Shown in pieces: positions 52,101 to 56,437 of a DNA stretch of 64,000 bases. The notes under the pieces were generated by a model, which ran no database searches, had not been told where the DNA came from, and saw nothing but the letters and a program-made list of their open reading frames with translations. A program made the position numbers and the translations under genes. Within the stretch, counting starts at the first letter, position 1; each line of letters starts with the position of its first letter. The DNA is from Ryuthela nishihirai (Eukaryota > Arthropoda > Arachnida > Araneae > Heptathelidae), in contig JAWZYU010000034.1 of NCBI GenBank assembly GCA_038380435.1, positions 44,144,901-44,208,900 of the forward strand. Reading direction: 5' to 3'.

Positions 52101-55100
52101 AACAACAGTCAGGCAGGTAGTTTTCATTTAGCATCCTTCACACCCAGATTTGTCTGTCAGATTGCCAGATGATGAATGTGATTCATCACTCCAGAGAATA
52201 CAATTTCACTGCTCAAATGTCCCCCAACCGATGTTTGACATTGATCTTGTTGGTGCTAAGCTTAGGTGCAGCTGCTCAGCCATGGAAACCTATTTGCTGC
52301 AGCTAAAATAAACTTTTATGGTACTGGCATTGCTTCCAGAGGTATTTTAGAACTTGATGGCAAGTATTGCAACCGAGGACAGACAATTTTGTTGCACCAC
52401 CTGCTTCAGCACTCAGTAGTCCTACTCTGTCATTTTATGTGACCTACTGGGCTGCAATTGCACTGTTGTGTTGCTCCTAGGCATTTCCACTTCACAATAG
52501 CATCACTTACAATTGATCAGGGCAGCTGCAGCAGGCCCAAACTGACTTGTTGTTAAGGTGGCATCCTATGACCATGCCACATTGAAAGTCACTGAGCTCT
52601 GCCGTATGGCTATGGGTTATATCTATGGGGTTTGCCAGGCCATGTTTATCCTTTTATACCTGTTTGGGCCATGACTGTGGCATATATGGGCAAATCCTCT
52701 ACTCAGAAGGGGTGTCCGGATACTTTTGACAGATAGTGTATCTTATAAGCACATAACAATGTCATAGTGTAATGGGAAGCTATTATATTGTCTTCCCAAA
52801 GTAAAATGGACTAGATAAATTAAGTAAATCATGATTTCCCCAACTTTTCCAGCTGCAAAGCCCTAACAGATCCTGAAAATTTAAAGTCTTTAAAATATCA
52901 TGACTTTCAATTCAATAGGCACCCACCAAAATAAATAGATATTGTTTCAGAATTCTATTTCAATTACTTATATATTTTTTATAAATTCTTTTTTGTTACA
53001 AGAAAACTAAGAAAATTAACAACAATAATATAATAATTTCTATTGAAGTTTTTTTCAAACTTTAATCTTTTCCATCCCCATGTGCCCATAGGGGAATGCT
53101 AAGTGCAAAATTATTAAAGTAGATTTTTGAAAACTGTTTACCATATGGGAACACGTATATTTCAAAAATAAATACCTCTCGAACAGCTGCCACAGAGGTA
53201 TGATAGCCTGTAAGTTTAATATGCCGTAGAGAATGTCTGTGAGAAAGGAGAGACCTCATTAGAAAGATAACATGAAAAAAAAAACATCTATACCTTACCT
53301 CGGACTCGAACACAGGTACATTTCATCAGTATCAAGGATTATTAAAAAATTATTATTAAAAAAGGATTTATCAACAAAAAATTGCTGACATTTGTGGTAG
53401 GAAAGTTTTCTAAAGGAAAAGAGCATAAGTCACAAGTATTTTACGAGTCACAAAGGATCACTTAATTCAATACTTCTAATTGGTATACTGTGAAAAAGCT
53501 TTGAGTGTGCTGCAAAATATTTATGCTTACATAAAATTTCATTACCCTATTCTCTTCATTGTAAATTTTTGATAATTAGGAATTCAAAAGTAGAAATTTT
53601 CTTCCACTTATGTTATTGAGACAAAAAAGTTCGTGAATAAAATATTTATGATGGCATGTGCTATAGATAAGCACTTTTTTTTCTTTTCCTGGTGTGCTGT
53701 AACAATTTTTGATACTCAACATATACCATACACTAAAAAAAGGTTAGGAAGCACTGACTTAATCACATACTGTGTTAATACTAATTAACAACATATTACA
53801 CTCAACATCTTAATGAATAAATCAAGCAATCATATTAACCCACAACAGGTGTTGTCAGTTTGCTGGGTCCCCCATTCAACATTCTTAGCATCACAATGTA
53901 AAAAAATCAGTAATAAAAAAAGATACTTCAAATACTCAAAGCTAATTAACAAATTGGTTTCAGAAAGCATATCTAGAAAAGTACGTATATCTAAATTACT
54001 AATTCTTAATAATAAAAACTGCCCTACCTCTTTTTACCACTGTCTTGTGGTATTAACTGCTCACTGTAGCACATAGGTACTCTTGTCAGAGAATTAGTAT
54101 TAAACCTAGAATCAGTTGTAACTCGAGGGACAGGAGGAGCTATGCCAGTAATCATGTGTGGTATAACTGATTCTCTTGGTGTGCCACTAACTCCTACTGT
54201 AGAGAAATTCAGATTTTGGTATCGATATGATGGTTTCATTCCAGGTGGTTGTGGGGGAGGAATATATCCAAAATTATGCTTAAGGTCTGAATAACCAGTA
54301 GAATTACCAAATTCAGTATTTGAATTAGGATCAACAAACAGAGTTGACAGAGAGAAAGGTGAAAATGACTGTGTTGCTACATTTACTATTTCAGGCATAT
54401 CAGGGTTTTTAGGATCATAAAGGTGTTTATGCAAAAAAACCGGAGGTTCTTCAACATGCTTGGTATTCATTATACTCTGGTCTTTATTTTCTTCACTAGA
54501 TGCTAAAGATTCTGATGGTAGTCTTAATATTCCTCCACCTTTAAAATCTTTGGGTTTGACTTCCACAGAAGTATGCTGATTCTGACTTTTATTAAGCTTT
54601 TGGAATCTAGGGGGCAATATTTGCTCAACTTTATCTCTTTTAAACTTTTTATCACTTTTCTCATCTAATCGATTAGCATTAATTTTAATATCTGATTGAC
54701 TGATTCCACAAGAATCATAATTTTGAGTGTCAACATCACTACTGCTAGGAATAGACTTAGCAAATTTTTTGTCATTGCTTTTAGTAATTTTATTTTTGCT
54801 GCCTTGGGATGGTATCTGTGCACTTCTAAAAATTTCACTGCTGCTAATTTTATTATTTTTATTTTTTTGTACGTCAACTAAACTGTTCCTTCTATCACCA
54901 CTATTGGTTAATACATTGTCTAATACTGCACTTTTTGATTTAAATAAACCACATTCATTTTCCATTTGCCGTCCTTGGTTTTTTATTTGAGCACTATCAC
55001 AGGAGCTCTGAGAACTAAATGAACGCTTTTTATCTGTTATTATATCCCTGTAATCAGATACATGATGAATATCATCTTGACTAAATGTTTTAGTGGTCAA

Positions 55101-56113
55101 TTTTGTATCACAAACATGCAGCAACTCAGAATCCCAATCATCCACATCACAAGTTGATGCCAAAGAATTAACAGTAGTTTTCTCTAGATACAGAGATGGA
55201 TCATCACAACAACCATGCTTCTGTTTATGCCCTCTGGAATGATGTCTTCTTTTTTCATTATCTTGTTTAGTACAGCATTTAATATTGTTCCTATTAGGTG
55301 AAATTTCATACTTTTGTTCTGGAAGAACACCATTAGTCAAAAAATTTTTTGACATGTAAGTGTCAGAAATGCTATCACCATCCAGTTCAGACTCATTAGC
55401 TTTTCTACTGAGTGAAGAATCTGACTGTCTACTTTTAATATGAGAACTGAACACACTATCATTTTTGGTTCTATTACCACTTGAATTTCTTCTCTTCCTC
55501 CGACCAGACTTTGAATACCGTGAACTTGAAGAAGGAGCATTTACTCCTTTTAGTTTATTTACTTCAGTATTAGATTTCTCATCAGTTGATTCAAAGTTCT
55601 CAATGTCTTTTGCTTTCAGTTTACTTGTATCAGAAATAACTTTAGTATCAAGCAATTCTATGCTATTTCTTTCAGATATGCTTTTTTCTCTTTCAGTTAA
55701 TTTTGCTGCTACTTTGGGTTTTGGAATGTACACTTGAATATCTGGTCTTCTGTTTTTCCCAGTGCTCTTTCGACTTTTAGTAGCATTTTCTTTCTGTTGT
55801 GTTTTCATAGGCTCAGACTTTTCATATACATTTAATTCCTTAATCTTTAAGGATAGGCTGTCTGTCGAATATCTGTCTGATTGATTATCACATGATGCAA
55901 CAGCACTTGGCAAGACATTTTTATCATTATCACTGTAATTTATTTTATCTTCTGAACTTGAAGGGCTCACAGATTCTCCTAGTTTATAGTTAGTTATCCT
56001 GTTTTGTAAGCCCATTCCAGGACGGTATATTTGCAATTCAGGTCGTTTACGTTCCTTTTTATTTTGTTTCAAACAGCTATCAGAGAGCTCTTTTGTAGAA
56101 TCAACAGTATTTC
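1018..56113 (-). CDS. SMG6: SMG6/EST1A, nonsense-mediated decay endonuclease (18 exons, 5' end missing)
   Basis: SMG6 is recruited to exon-junction complexes and UPF1 and cuts mRNA near premature stop codons. Eighteen exons read on the minus strand, each with GT and AG borders, join in phase to 4565 nt: two bases of a split codon, 1520 codons and TGA at 1018-1020. Human SMG6 is about 1420 residues, so the product is slightly long even without its first exon. The N-terminal exon holds two motifs of the RPDLxIYxPG type, known in the family to bind the exon-junction complex. The middle exons carry the 14-3-3/TPR-like segment, including WYLKAQQIAPKNGRPYNQLA and RRKLDAVYYYMRSLAASNP. The last four exons encode the PIN nuclease domain, with aspartates in PDTN, NDDLIL and TDDRN. 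No frameshift or in-frame stop was met in any exon, so the gene looks functional. The start codon and promoter were not found and probably lie upstream of 56113. Confidence 0.96.
1469..1685 (+). repeat. Possible tRNA-derived SINE (SINE-C)
   Basis: The first 80 bases resemble a tRNA: GGTGCAGTAGTTATCACA looks like an A box with D arm, and GGGTCTGCATTTGAGTAC like a degenerate B box. A non-tRNA body with several CT-rich and GGG patches follows. Only one copy is seen, so the ends are uncertain. Confidence 0.35.
1772..1967. mobile_element. hAT-like MITE (196 bp)
   Basis: It starts CAGTGGTTCTCAACC and ends TTGAGAACCCCTG, giving terminal inverted repeats of the hAT/Charlie kind. The flanks are TATCTAGA on the left and ATCTAGAT on the right, sharing ATCTAGA, close to the expected 8-bp duplication. 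There is no ORF inside, so it is non-autonomous. Confidence 0.75.
4385..4466 (-). CDS. SMG6: SMG6 window exon 17: PIN domain, second catalytic Asp
   Basis: 82 nt, acceptor TTACCAG and donor GTGAGT. It encodes GTNDDLILSCCLHYSKDRAE then LYMPKNS. NDDLILSCCLHY is identical to human SMG6 and includes the second active-site Asp. Not visible as a long ORF; found by homology and phase. Confidence 0.96.
4467..4829. other. Short SMG6 intron
   Basis: 363 bp, AT-rich; nothing recognisable besides splice sites. Confidence 0.6.
4830..5044 (-). CDS. SMG6: SMG6 window exon 16: PIN domain middle
   Basis: 215 nt, acceptor TTTTCCAG and donor GTAATA. It encodes VINELDGLARGSRE, then AITFLEQQFA, SITSKGS and ISFRSEDISDKK. 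The Glu in INELDG and the pattern LTSRG/IAFRSEDI match human SMG6. Confidence 0.97.
5522..5720 (-). repeat. SINE-A copy (tRNA-derived)
   Basis: Degenerate copy in minus orientation: tail CACCTCAAGCAG at the low end, tRNA-like head at the high end (reverse complement of CCACTCAGCCACTGGACAG). It is the first unit of a local tandem duplication. Confidence 0.8.
5783..5942 (-). repeat. SINE-A copy, second unit of a tandem duplication
   Basis: Same family and orientation as the copy at 5522 and followed by the same unique flank (CAGAGCATTTATTCAAAA). It was therefore copied with its flank, not inserted separately. Its tail is missing. Confidence 0.78.
6593..6789 (+). repeat. SINE-A reference copy (tRNA-derived, 197 bp)
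   Basis: Best-preserved member. The head has an A box TGGCTGAGTGG and a B box GGTTCGAGTCC, so a Pol III promoter. The tail is GACCTCTGTGGC, five bases, then GCTGCTTGAGG and a TATTTATT-rich end. A perfect 13-bp target duplication, ACTACATTGTCAG, lies at 6580-6592 and 6790-6802. It interrupts a Tc1-A transposon. Confidence 0.95.
6857..7750 (+). pseudogene. Tc1 transposase remnant
   Basis: ORF 6857-7189 reads MRESHLKVGYWSINQRVG, then VSTISKLWQQFHITQTVIRR, the DNA-binding half of a Tc1 transposase. The catalytic half continues to about 7750 in other frames, with stops and frameshifts (DELRFSLQ; a PDLNLIEHL-like motif). Inactive. Confidence 0.75.
8272..8462 (-). repeat. SINE-A copy
   Basis: Near full length, minus orientation, from AATACCCCCTCAAGCAGCTG to CCACTCGGCCACAGGATGG. 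GAGCAATGTA on the left and GAGCAATATA on the right look like a 10-bp target duplication with one change. Confidence 0.88.
8674..8890 (+). mobile_element. Tc1-A copy 2, 5' fragment without the SINE
   Basis: Nearly identical to 6525-6906 minus the SINE; ACTACATTGTCAG occurs once, at 8733-8745. An extra A-rich stretch lies near 8818-8860. It ends after CAATCAATCAGAGAG and merges into unrelated sequence. Confidence 0.85.
10102..10255 (-). CDS. SMG6: SMG6 window exon 15: PIN domain, first catalytic Asp
   Basis: 154 nt, acceptor CCCTATAG and donor GTAAGT. It encodes AVLQKYQHQRP, then RYLIPDTNCFIDHLQQLKKL and STSYFLVVPLV. The Asp in PDTN is the first metal-binding residue of the PIN nuclease (human PDTNGFIDHL). 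The final base joins TG of the next exon to make Val. Confidence 0.97.
10319..10507. repeat. Tandem repeats around a minimal SINE-A tail
   Basis: CACTATTAATTCTTAC or a close variant occurs four times. A scrap of SINE-A tail (AATACCCCCTCCAGCAGCTG, 10421-10440, minus) lies between two longer copies that continue CTTACTTTATTTA, consistent with a severely 5'-truncated insertion. Confidence 0.6.
10530..11278 (+). mobile_element. Tc1-A copy 4, 3' part
   Basis: Shares GTGAATGTTCCAAGATATCA, a block matching the ATCTCAACCTGATAGAACAT patch of copy 1, and the 3' inverted end CTGTGCTTAACTTTTTATGA. The 5' half is absent or unrecognisable. Confidence 0.7.
11618..12289 (+). mobile_element. LTR-like element, copy 1
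   Basis: Homologous over about 650 bp to the insertion at 42419-43108: TTCACTTTTACTT near the start, TATGCAAATGT in the middle, GAAATAAA (poly(A)-like) then TTGCCTGGTGCCCAAC and GGAGCAT at the end. TTGCCTGGTGCCCAAC resembles a primer-binding/leader region of an LTR retrotransposon. No pol was found. Class is inferred, not proven. A 73-codon ORF at 12239-12460 runs from its end and could be a gag-like scrap, but I do not recognise it. Confidence 0.5.
13509..13667 (-). CDS. SMG6: SMG6 window exon 14: acidic linker and charged helix
   Basis: 159 nt, 53 codons, phase 0, acceptor TTTGAAG and donor GTATGA. It encodes the acidic VNDEVDDALEEEDG then IQKLWSRKEALSRAKAQQEK. The same layout precedes the PIN domain in human SMG6 (acidic patch, then LRAKKLALARKIAEQQ). 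Confidence 0.9.
13668..15896. other. SMG6 intron, mostly unique sequence
   Basis: 2.2 kb, AT-rich. The only compositional oddity is a GC-richer patch at 14980-15065 (CAAGGCGGTGCTGGGCGGCA) that may be a transposon relic. No gene seen. Confidence 0.5.
15897..16070 (-). CDS. SMG6: SMG6 window exon 13: end of helical domain
   Basis: 174 nt, 58 codons, phase 0 at both ends, acceptor TTTTACAG and donor GTAAGT. It encodes DRARHCLRISRIQFFGDYLC then YLEFDVESKKFVSLV and an acidic tail. It corresponds to human ADCKRVTVLKYFLEALCG and GKYVSVAP. Confidence 0.92.
16368..16471 (-). CDS. SMG6: SMG6 window exon 12: LSGFVPLL segment
   Basis: 104 nt, acceptor AATTTTAG and donor GTATGT. It encodes YESVVLQEDSTLSGFVPLLG then DPAYVQPPFDK, matching human LEEDRLLSGFVPLLAAPQDP. 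Confidence 0.94.
16914..19382 (+). mobile_element. RTE-like LINE, copy 2 (internally deleted)
   Basis: Begins CCTGTAAATGGTAGCTAGG exactly as copy 1 does and ends at the same tail with a GGAGGAGGAGG repeat. Bases corresponding to about 22893-24003 of copy 1 are missing (junction near 17105), removing most of the endonuclease. The reverse transcriptase is broken into several frames (stops near 17406 and 18453), though YADDLALLAND is readable near 18602. Antisense to SMG6. Confidence 0.88.
20469..20827 (+). repeat. SINE-B copy with tRNA-like head (359 bp)
   Basis: Head has A box TGGCTCAGTCGG and B box GGTTTGAGTCC. A long body (GTGCACGTTAAAGAACACGC, CCTTGACGGGAGGC) follows and the end is GAGGTAAAACAACCCAA. 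A 13-bp duplication CATACACTGCTAG flanks it at 20456-20468 and 20828-20840. The head most resembles elongator tRNA-Met (GGTAGCGCGCCAG, CTCGTAATCTG). Confidence 0.92.
22146..22243 (-). CDS. SMG6: SMG6 window exon 11: DVWxxFAK helix
   Basis: 98 nt, acceptor TTCTGTAG and donor GTAGGT. It encodes CKIDVWTSFAKLLTALRKID then IFERKE, matching human VAVDVWSTLADFCNILTAV. One base is shared with each neighbouring exon. Confidence 0.92.
22707..26326 (+). mobile_element. RTE-like LINE, copy 1 (near full length)
   Basis: About 3.6 kb, from CCTGTAAATGGTAGCTAGG to a GATGATGATGATG tail, as in RTE-clade elements that end in short repeats rather than poly(A). AAACAT follows the tail and also precedes the 5' end (22701-22706), probably the target duplication. 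A single reading frame for endonuclease and reverse transcriptase is recoverable but broken by three 1-bp changes. It lies antisense in an SMG6 intron. Confidence 0.9.
23354..26292 (+). pseudogene. RTE endonuclease-reverse transcriptase, three frameshifts
   Basis: The endonuclease reads SAGTWNVRTLHRDYSLDVL, LDILGLQETRWTGKGE, LVLGDFNAKVG and GAEIGSDHYLV (apurinic-endonuclease fold with Asn, Glu, Asp, His). The reverse transcriptase reads YRGISLLSAPGKVL, ASFVDFKKAFDSVD, GVRQGCILSPFLFSL and LDYADDLALLANDVDE. The C terminus has SRVSYGSETWTLCKQD, LRWFGHVARM and RRRGRPRMRW. Compared with copy 2, one base is lost near 24697, one gained near 25635 and one lost near 25962. The usual YAPT segment before NDADEDEKDRFYGKL is not seen, suggesting a small in-frame loss near 23740. 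First ATG taken at 23354; the true start is uncertain. Confidence 0.88.
26341..27469 (-). mobile_element. Tc1/mariner transposon Tc1-B with intact inverted repeats
   Basis: Starts AGCTCATCGGACAAAAAAAA and ends TTTTTTTTGTCCGGTGAGCT, flanked by TA on both sides (26339-26340 and 27470-27471), the Tc1/mariner duplication. 1129 bp. Transposase is on the minus strand but in fragments: a segment with LEHLDWSAKSLDLNPIKNLW-like catalytic sequence at 26540-26640, MFHIQGMGPLVAVTSHLNQK near 26820 and helix-turn-helix remains near 27200. It sits 14 bp beyond the RTE copy 1 tail. Confidence 0.9.
26477..27285 (-). pseudogene. Tc1-B transposase remnant
   Basis: Overlapping short frames carry the C-terminal catalytic motif DWSAKSLDLNPIKNLWDYLG (Tc1 SPDLNPIENLWD) and upstream parts such as GIVYKKLQPLQVC and HEWNCVPW-like pieces. 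At least two frameshifts are needed to join them, so it is not functional. Confidence 0.75.
28027..28282 (-). CDS. SMG6: SMG6 window exon 10: helical domain
   Basis: 256 nt, acceptor TTTGATAG and donor GTATGG. It encodes DQSLDHHCHSLLQEQALQ, a hydrophobic helix and LLPAIKIWTDWMSCQ, then a Pro-rich patch PPPPGADFQI. Human SMG6 has LLPSVKVWSDWML followed by NPPPTS. Confidence 0.95.
28333..28536 (-). repeat. SINE-A copy
   Basis: Near full length: AATAAATACCCCCTCAAGCA tail, GGCTCGAACCCAGGTCCC (inverted B box) and CCACTCGGCCACG (inverted A box). Lies 51 bp upstream of SMG6 exon 10, on the acceptor side. Confidence 0.92.
29560..30262 (+). mobile_element. Tc1-like transposase relic (Tc1-C)
   Basis: Translation gives LQFAKAYHNWRMEDWKHIIR-like, then DHLQQFAMILFPHHDAIFQQ, then NFNPIENLCTNWKDL at 30010, the catalytic core of a Tc1 transposase, with stops between. 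No inverted repeats were identified. Confidence 0.75.
30393..30538 (-). CDS. SMG6: SMG6 window exon 9: helical domain
   Basis: 146 nt, acceptor ATTCTAG and donor GTGAGT. It encodes METFIETVNQMLKEFHCLL then LLQLLAINMFAVATSSLK, matching human GMETFPAVAEKVLKEF and MLQLMTINMFAVHNSQLK. Confidence 0.96.
30539..31749. other. SMG6 intron with a minisatellite
   Basis: 1.2 kb, AT-rich; apart from the tandem repeat at 31450-31715 nothing is recognised. Confidence 0.5.
31450..31715. repeat. Minisatellite, three imperfect units
   Basis: Units carry AAATGGTAGGCAATTAG (or AAATGGTCAGCAATAAA), then GAAAGCATTAAAAA, then CAGTGTTTGAATTCACATTA, about 85-110 bp each. Confidence 0.75.
31750..31811 (-). CDS. SMG6: SMG6 window exon 8: LNKRF...HGKLF
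   Basis: 62 nt, acceptor TTTAAAG and donor GTAAGT. It encodes LNKRFVTSFLHVHGKLFTKV, matching human LNKRFILSFLHAHGKLFTRI, and ends with GG of a Gly codon. Too short for ordinary ORF finding; found by homology and phase. Confidence 0.95.
32252..32446 (-). repeat. SINE-A copy
   Basis: Near full length: AATACCCCCTCAAGCAGCTG tail to CCACTCGGCCA head, minus orientation. Confidence 0.9.
33323..33517 (-). repeat. SINE-A copy
   Basis: Near full length, with a short deletion in the B-box region (CAAACCCAGGTCAGTAGCC). Confidence 0.88.
33750..34478 (+). repeat. SINE-B copy with a triplicated 169-bp 3' region
   Basis: Head has A box TGGCTCAGTCGG and B box GGTTCGAGTCC. The 3' region from GTTAAAGAACAC to CAACCCAA occurs three times, starting at 33966, 34135 and 34304, exactly 169 bp apart. 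TCTTCAAGCTTT flanks the whole at 33738-33749 and 34479-34490. Confidence 0.93.
34702..34798 (-). repeat. SINE-A copy, tRNA head missing
   Basis: Tail and body only (AATACCCCCTCTAGCAGCTG to GAGATCTGAGAGGATGG): a 5'-truncated insertion. Confidence 0.85.
35936..36160. repeat. Two SINE-A pieces in opposite orientation
   Basis: 35936-36040 is body plus tail in plus orientation (GGCAGCTGCTTGAGGGG). 36065-36160 is body plus tRNA head in minus orientation (GGGCTCAAACCCAGGTCCC). Confidence 0.8.
36858..37040 (-). CDS. SMG6: SMG6 window exon 7: linker with EIWIRP
   Basis: 183 nt, 61 codons, phase 0 at both ends, acceptor TTTTATAG and donor GTACTA. A charged stretch is followed by CEIWIRPDGSS and LLGEQRDLLEMKDMSTVE. 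Human SMG6 has LEIWIHPS at the same place. Confidence 0.93.
37366..38311 (-). mobile_element. RTE-like LINE, copy 3 (5'-truncated)
   Basis: Tail CATCATCATCCTCAAGCAGC at the low end. The reverse transcriptase C-terminal half reads KISDLDYGDDLALMANDVDE (YGDD in place of YADD), FKYLGSYVMDTGG and YNSLVLSRVSYGSETW. It stops upstream of the YxDD motif, where a SINE-B begins. Confidence 0.87.
37850..37962. repeat. Tandem repeat inside RTE copy 3
   Basis: GCATATTTCT followed by CTACTCTCT-like sequence is repeated about four times, interrupting the reverse transcriptase frame between the two readable pieces. Confidence 0.65.
38312..38605 (-). repeat. SINE-B copy with expanded poly(C)
   Basis: Matches the reverse complement of SINE-B (AAGGCCATCCAACATG, GCAGAGATAAATCT, AGCTGGGACTCCAAACT). 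A run of about 19 C lies at 38341-38359 where the family has a short CCTCCC-type patch. Confidence 0.75.
39719..39829 (-). CDS. SMG6: SMG6 window exon 6: TPR segment
   Basis: 111 nt, phase 0 at both ends, acceptor TAATTTAG and donor GTAAGT. It encodes 37 residues starting RRKLDAVYYYMRSLAASNP, then LSLFEDAKKK. This is highly conserved across animal SMG6 proteins. Confidence 0.97.
39830..40634. other. SMG6 intron, no recognisable element
   Basis: 805 bp of AT-rich sequence; nothing supported. Confidence 0.5.
40635..40713 (-). CDS. SMG6: SMG6 window exon 5: TPR segment
   Basis: 79 nt between TATTACAG and GTAAGT. It encodes WYLKAQQIAPKNGRPYNQLA followed by ILALYA, almost identical to the vertebrate protein and one of the best anchors for the gene call. 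Confidence 0.97.
42366..42424. repeat. Perfect 27-bp inverted repeat, 5-base loop
   Basis: Arms 42366-42392 and 42398-42424, loop TCAAC. The right arm is LINE sequence; the left arm is its inverted copy. It is preceded by a direct duplication of TCAAGCAAAGTAAAATATTA at 42297 and 42328. Confidence 0.9.
42419..43108 (+). mobile_element. LTR-like element, copy 2, inserted in RTE copy 4
   Basis: Homologous to 11618-12289 from TTCACTTTTACTT to TTGGAGCAT, including GAAATAAA and TTGCCTGGTGTCCAA. It splits LINE sequence (left ATTAAACAC, right ACAATCATGC). The exact ends and target duplication could not be fixed. Confidence 0.6.
44340..44557 (-). CDS. SMG6: SMG6 window exon 4: 14-3-3/TPR core
   Basis: 218 nt between TTTTTCAG and GTATGT. 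It encodes 72 residues including SIRLVLISSQKILIYLGDLA and YKEQASGTTNYGKAR, close to the human LISAQRCMICQGDIARYREQ and TANYGKARSWY. It ends with AG of a Ser codon finished in the next exon. Confidence 0.97.
45139..45535. mobile_element. Fold-back element with hAT-like start
   Basis: Begins CAGGAATGGCCAACCTGTG, resembling hAT ends of the CAGGGGTGGCCAACCTG type. Two arms of about 100 bp, 45230-45325 and 45422-45530, are inverted copies (GCAAGTTGAGAGTGCTAGTT and its complement), with a loop of about 95 bp. Confidence 0.7.
45590..45716. repeat. Minisatellite, about 22-bp unit
   Basis: About five units of the form TATTATTATTTATCATATGA, drifting to TATTATCATTTATCAAATCA. Confidence 0.8.
46428..46600 (-). 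repeat. SINE-D copy (tRNA-like)
   Basis: Read on the minus strand: ATATAGTGGTTATGGCC (A-box-like), GGAGATGTGAG, CATCCCACTCAGGAG, then CAGCAAATTATTTCAAGTG. The tail matches the copies at 46722, 62618 and 62925. Confidence 0.6.
46722..46850 (-). repeat. SINE-D partial copy
   Basis: Repeats AATAAAGTATCACAGGAAAT, TTGACAAGAAATACTTGAAA and GAGTGGGATACAAACCC of the neighbouring copy; the A-box part is missing. Confidence 0.6.
46940..47270. repeat. Diverged direct duplication, about 190 bp apart
   Basis: AGAGATTACCAAATCC followed by an AGGAATAT patch (46981 on) recurs as AGAGATTACCACATCC and GGAATATTTC (47173 on), with similar flanks. Confidence 0.6.
48101..48290 (-). CDS. SMG6: SMG6 window exon 3: 14-3-3-like domain
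   Basis: 190 nt between TTTATAG and GTAAGA. It encodes ADPRYCAEKNVEQYLWKSVF and a Lys/Glu-rich helix ending NLVDE. This aligns with the human segment containing NVDQILWKNAFYQVIEKFR and LLELLDE. Phase: one base, then 63 codons. Confidence 0.95.
48291..49510. other. SMG6 intron, no transposon recognised
   Basis: 1.2 kb, AT-rich. A short direct repeat GTTATTGACTATGCTTA occurs at about 48346 and 48364. No gene seen. Confidence 0.5.
49511..49627 (-). CDS. SMG6: SMG6 window exon 2: start of helical domain
   Basis: 117 nt, acceptor ATACAG and donor GTATAT. It completes an Arg codon from the previous exon and encodes about 38 residues including DISQLERELSILMSKGLSQ, then ends with AG, completed by the next exon. 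It corresponds to the segment leading into the 14-3-3-like fold (human QELQLSNLLSRDRIS). Confidence 0.93.
50638..50986 (-). repeat. SINE-B copy
   Basis: Reverse complement of SINE-B from CACCATGGGCTAAATGGCC to CTGAGCCACCCCCGCC. The last 35 bases or so of the 3' end are missing. Confidence 0.88.
51000..51540 (+). mobile_element. Tc1-like 3' fragment (Tc1-D)
   Basis: The plus-strand ORF 51061-51369 ends WNGIPQHDIQHLYNRLHARL then AARGGSTPY, the usual C terminus of Tc1 transposases. The catalytic region upstream is absent; a SINE-B abuts it. Confidence 0.72.
51575..52738 (-). mobile_element. Tc1/mariner transposon (Tc1-E)
   Basis: Ends CACTATATGATCAAAAACAT with CCAGACACTCC, and GGGGTGTCCGGATACTTTTG with AGATAGTG, are inverted repeats. 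Minus-strand remnant VQELNWPAKSSNLNSMKHL near 51830-51890 equals the Tc1 motif WPAKSPDLNPIEHLWD. Multiple stops. 1.16 kb. Confidence 0.8.
53165..53335 (-). repeat. SINE-A copy, diverged
   Basis: AATAAATACCTCTCGAACAG tail, GGACTCGAACACAGGTAC inverted B box; the A-box end is missing. Confidence 0.75.
54028..56113 (-). CDS. SMG6: SMG6 window exon 1: N-terminal disordered region with two EJC-binding motifs
   Basis: This 2086-nt exon runs from an acceptor TTTTTCCAG to a donor GTAGGG. It opens with two bases of a split codon and closes with AG, the start of an Arg codon. It encodes about 695 mostly low-complexity polar residues rich in Ser, Asn, Lys and Asp. Two conserved motifs are visible: KRPELQIYRPGMG near 56016-56048 and RRPDIQVYIPKP near 55716-55751. 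They match the paired exon-junction-complex binding motifs of animal SMG6. Further along, GGGILRLPSES and LYDPKNPDMPEI correspond to conserved patches before the helical domain (human GILILP and LWDPNNPD). An in-frame ATG upstream at 56136-56138 lies in the intron beyond the acceptor and is probably not the start, because human SMG6 has coding sequence before this point. Confidence 0.95.
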
Positions 56114-56437
56114 CTGGAAAAAGTAAAAAAAGTTTCAAAAGAACTATTACAATGAATACAATAATAAACTTTATGAAAAGAACTAAATTTTAAGAAATAT
56201 TACTAAAGGCATTAAATTAGTCCTTCAAATCTTCAGATTGAATAATATTAAAATTAAAATTTTTGTCCTGACCATAATTATTCTCAAGATTAGTAACTAG
56301 TGTACATTACAAAACATGACACAATTGGTGAACTCATTCACAATAGAATATTCTACATACAGAAACAGAGTGGTGGCATTTAAAATATGTTAACATGCTG
56401 GCTCAGTTAAACAAGAACTGATGATATGCATTACTTG

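Larger units (their letters stand above)
49628..54027. other. SMG6 intron with SINE-B and Tc1 copies
   Basis: 4.4 kb. 50160-50636 is less AT-rich and has a 95-codon plus-strand ORF (50190-50477) that I do not recognise. 52745-53165 and 53340-54027 are AT-rich with no gene. Confidence 0.5.

Noticed and set aside
54727..55737. Plus-strand ORFs of 61-90 codons over 54.7-55.7 kb
   Set aside because: Antisense of the large SMG6 N-terminal exon; low-complexity Leu/Ser translations.
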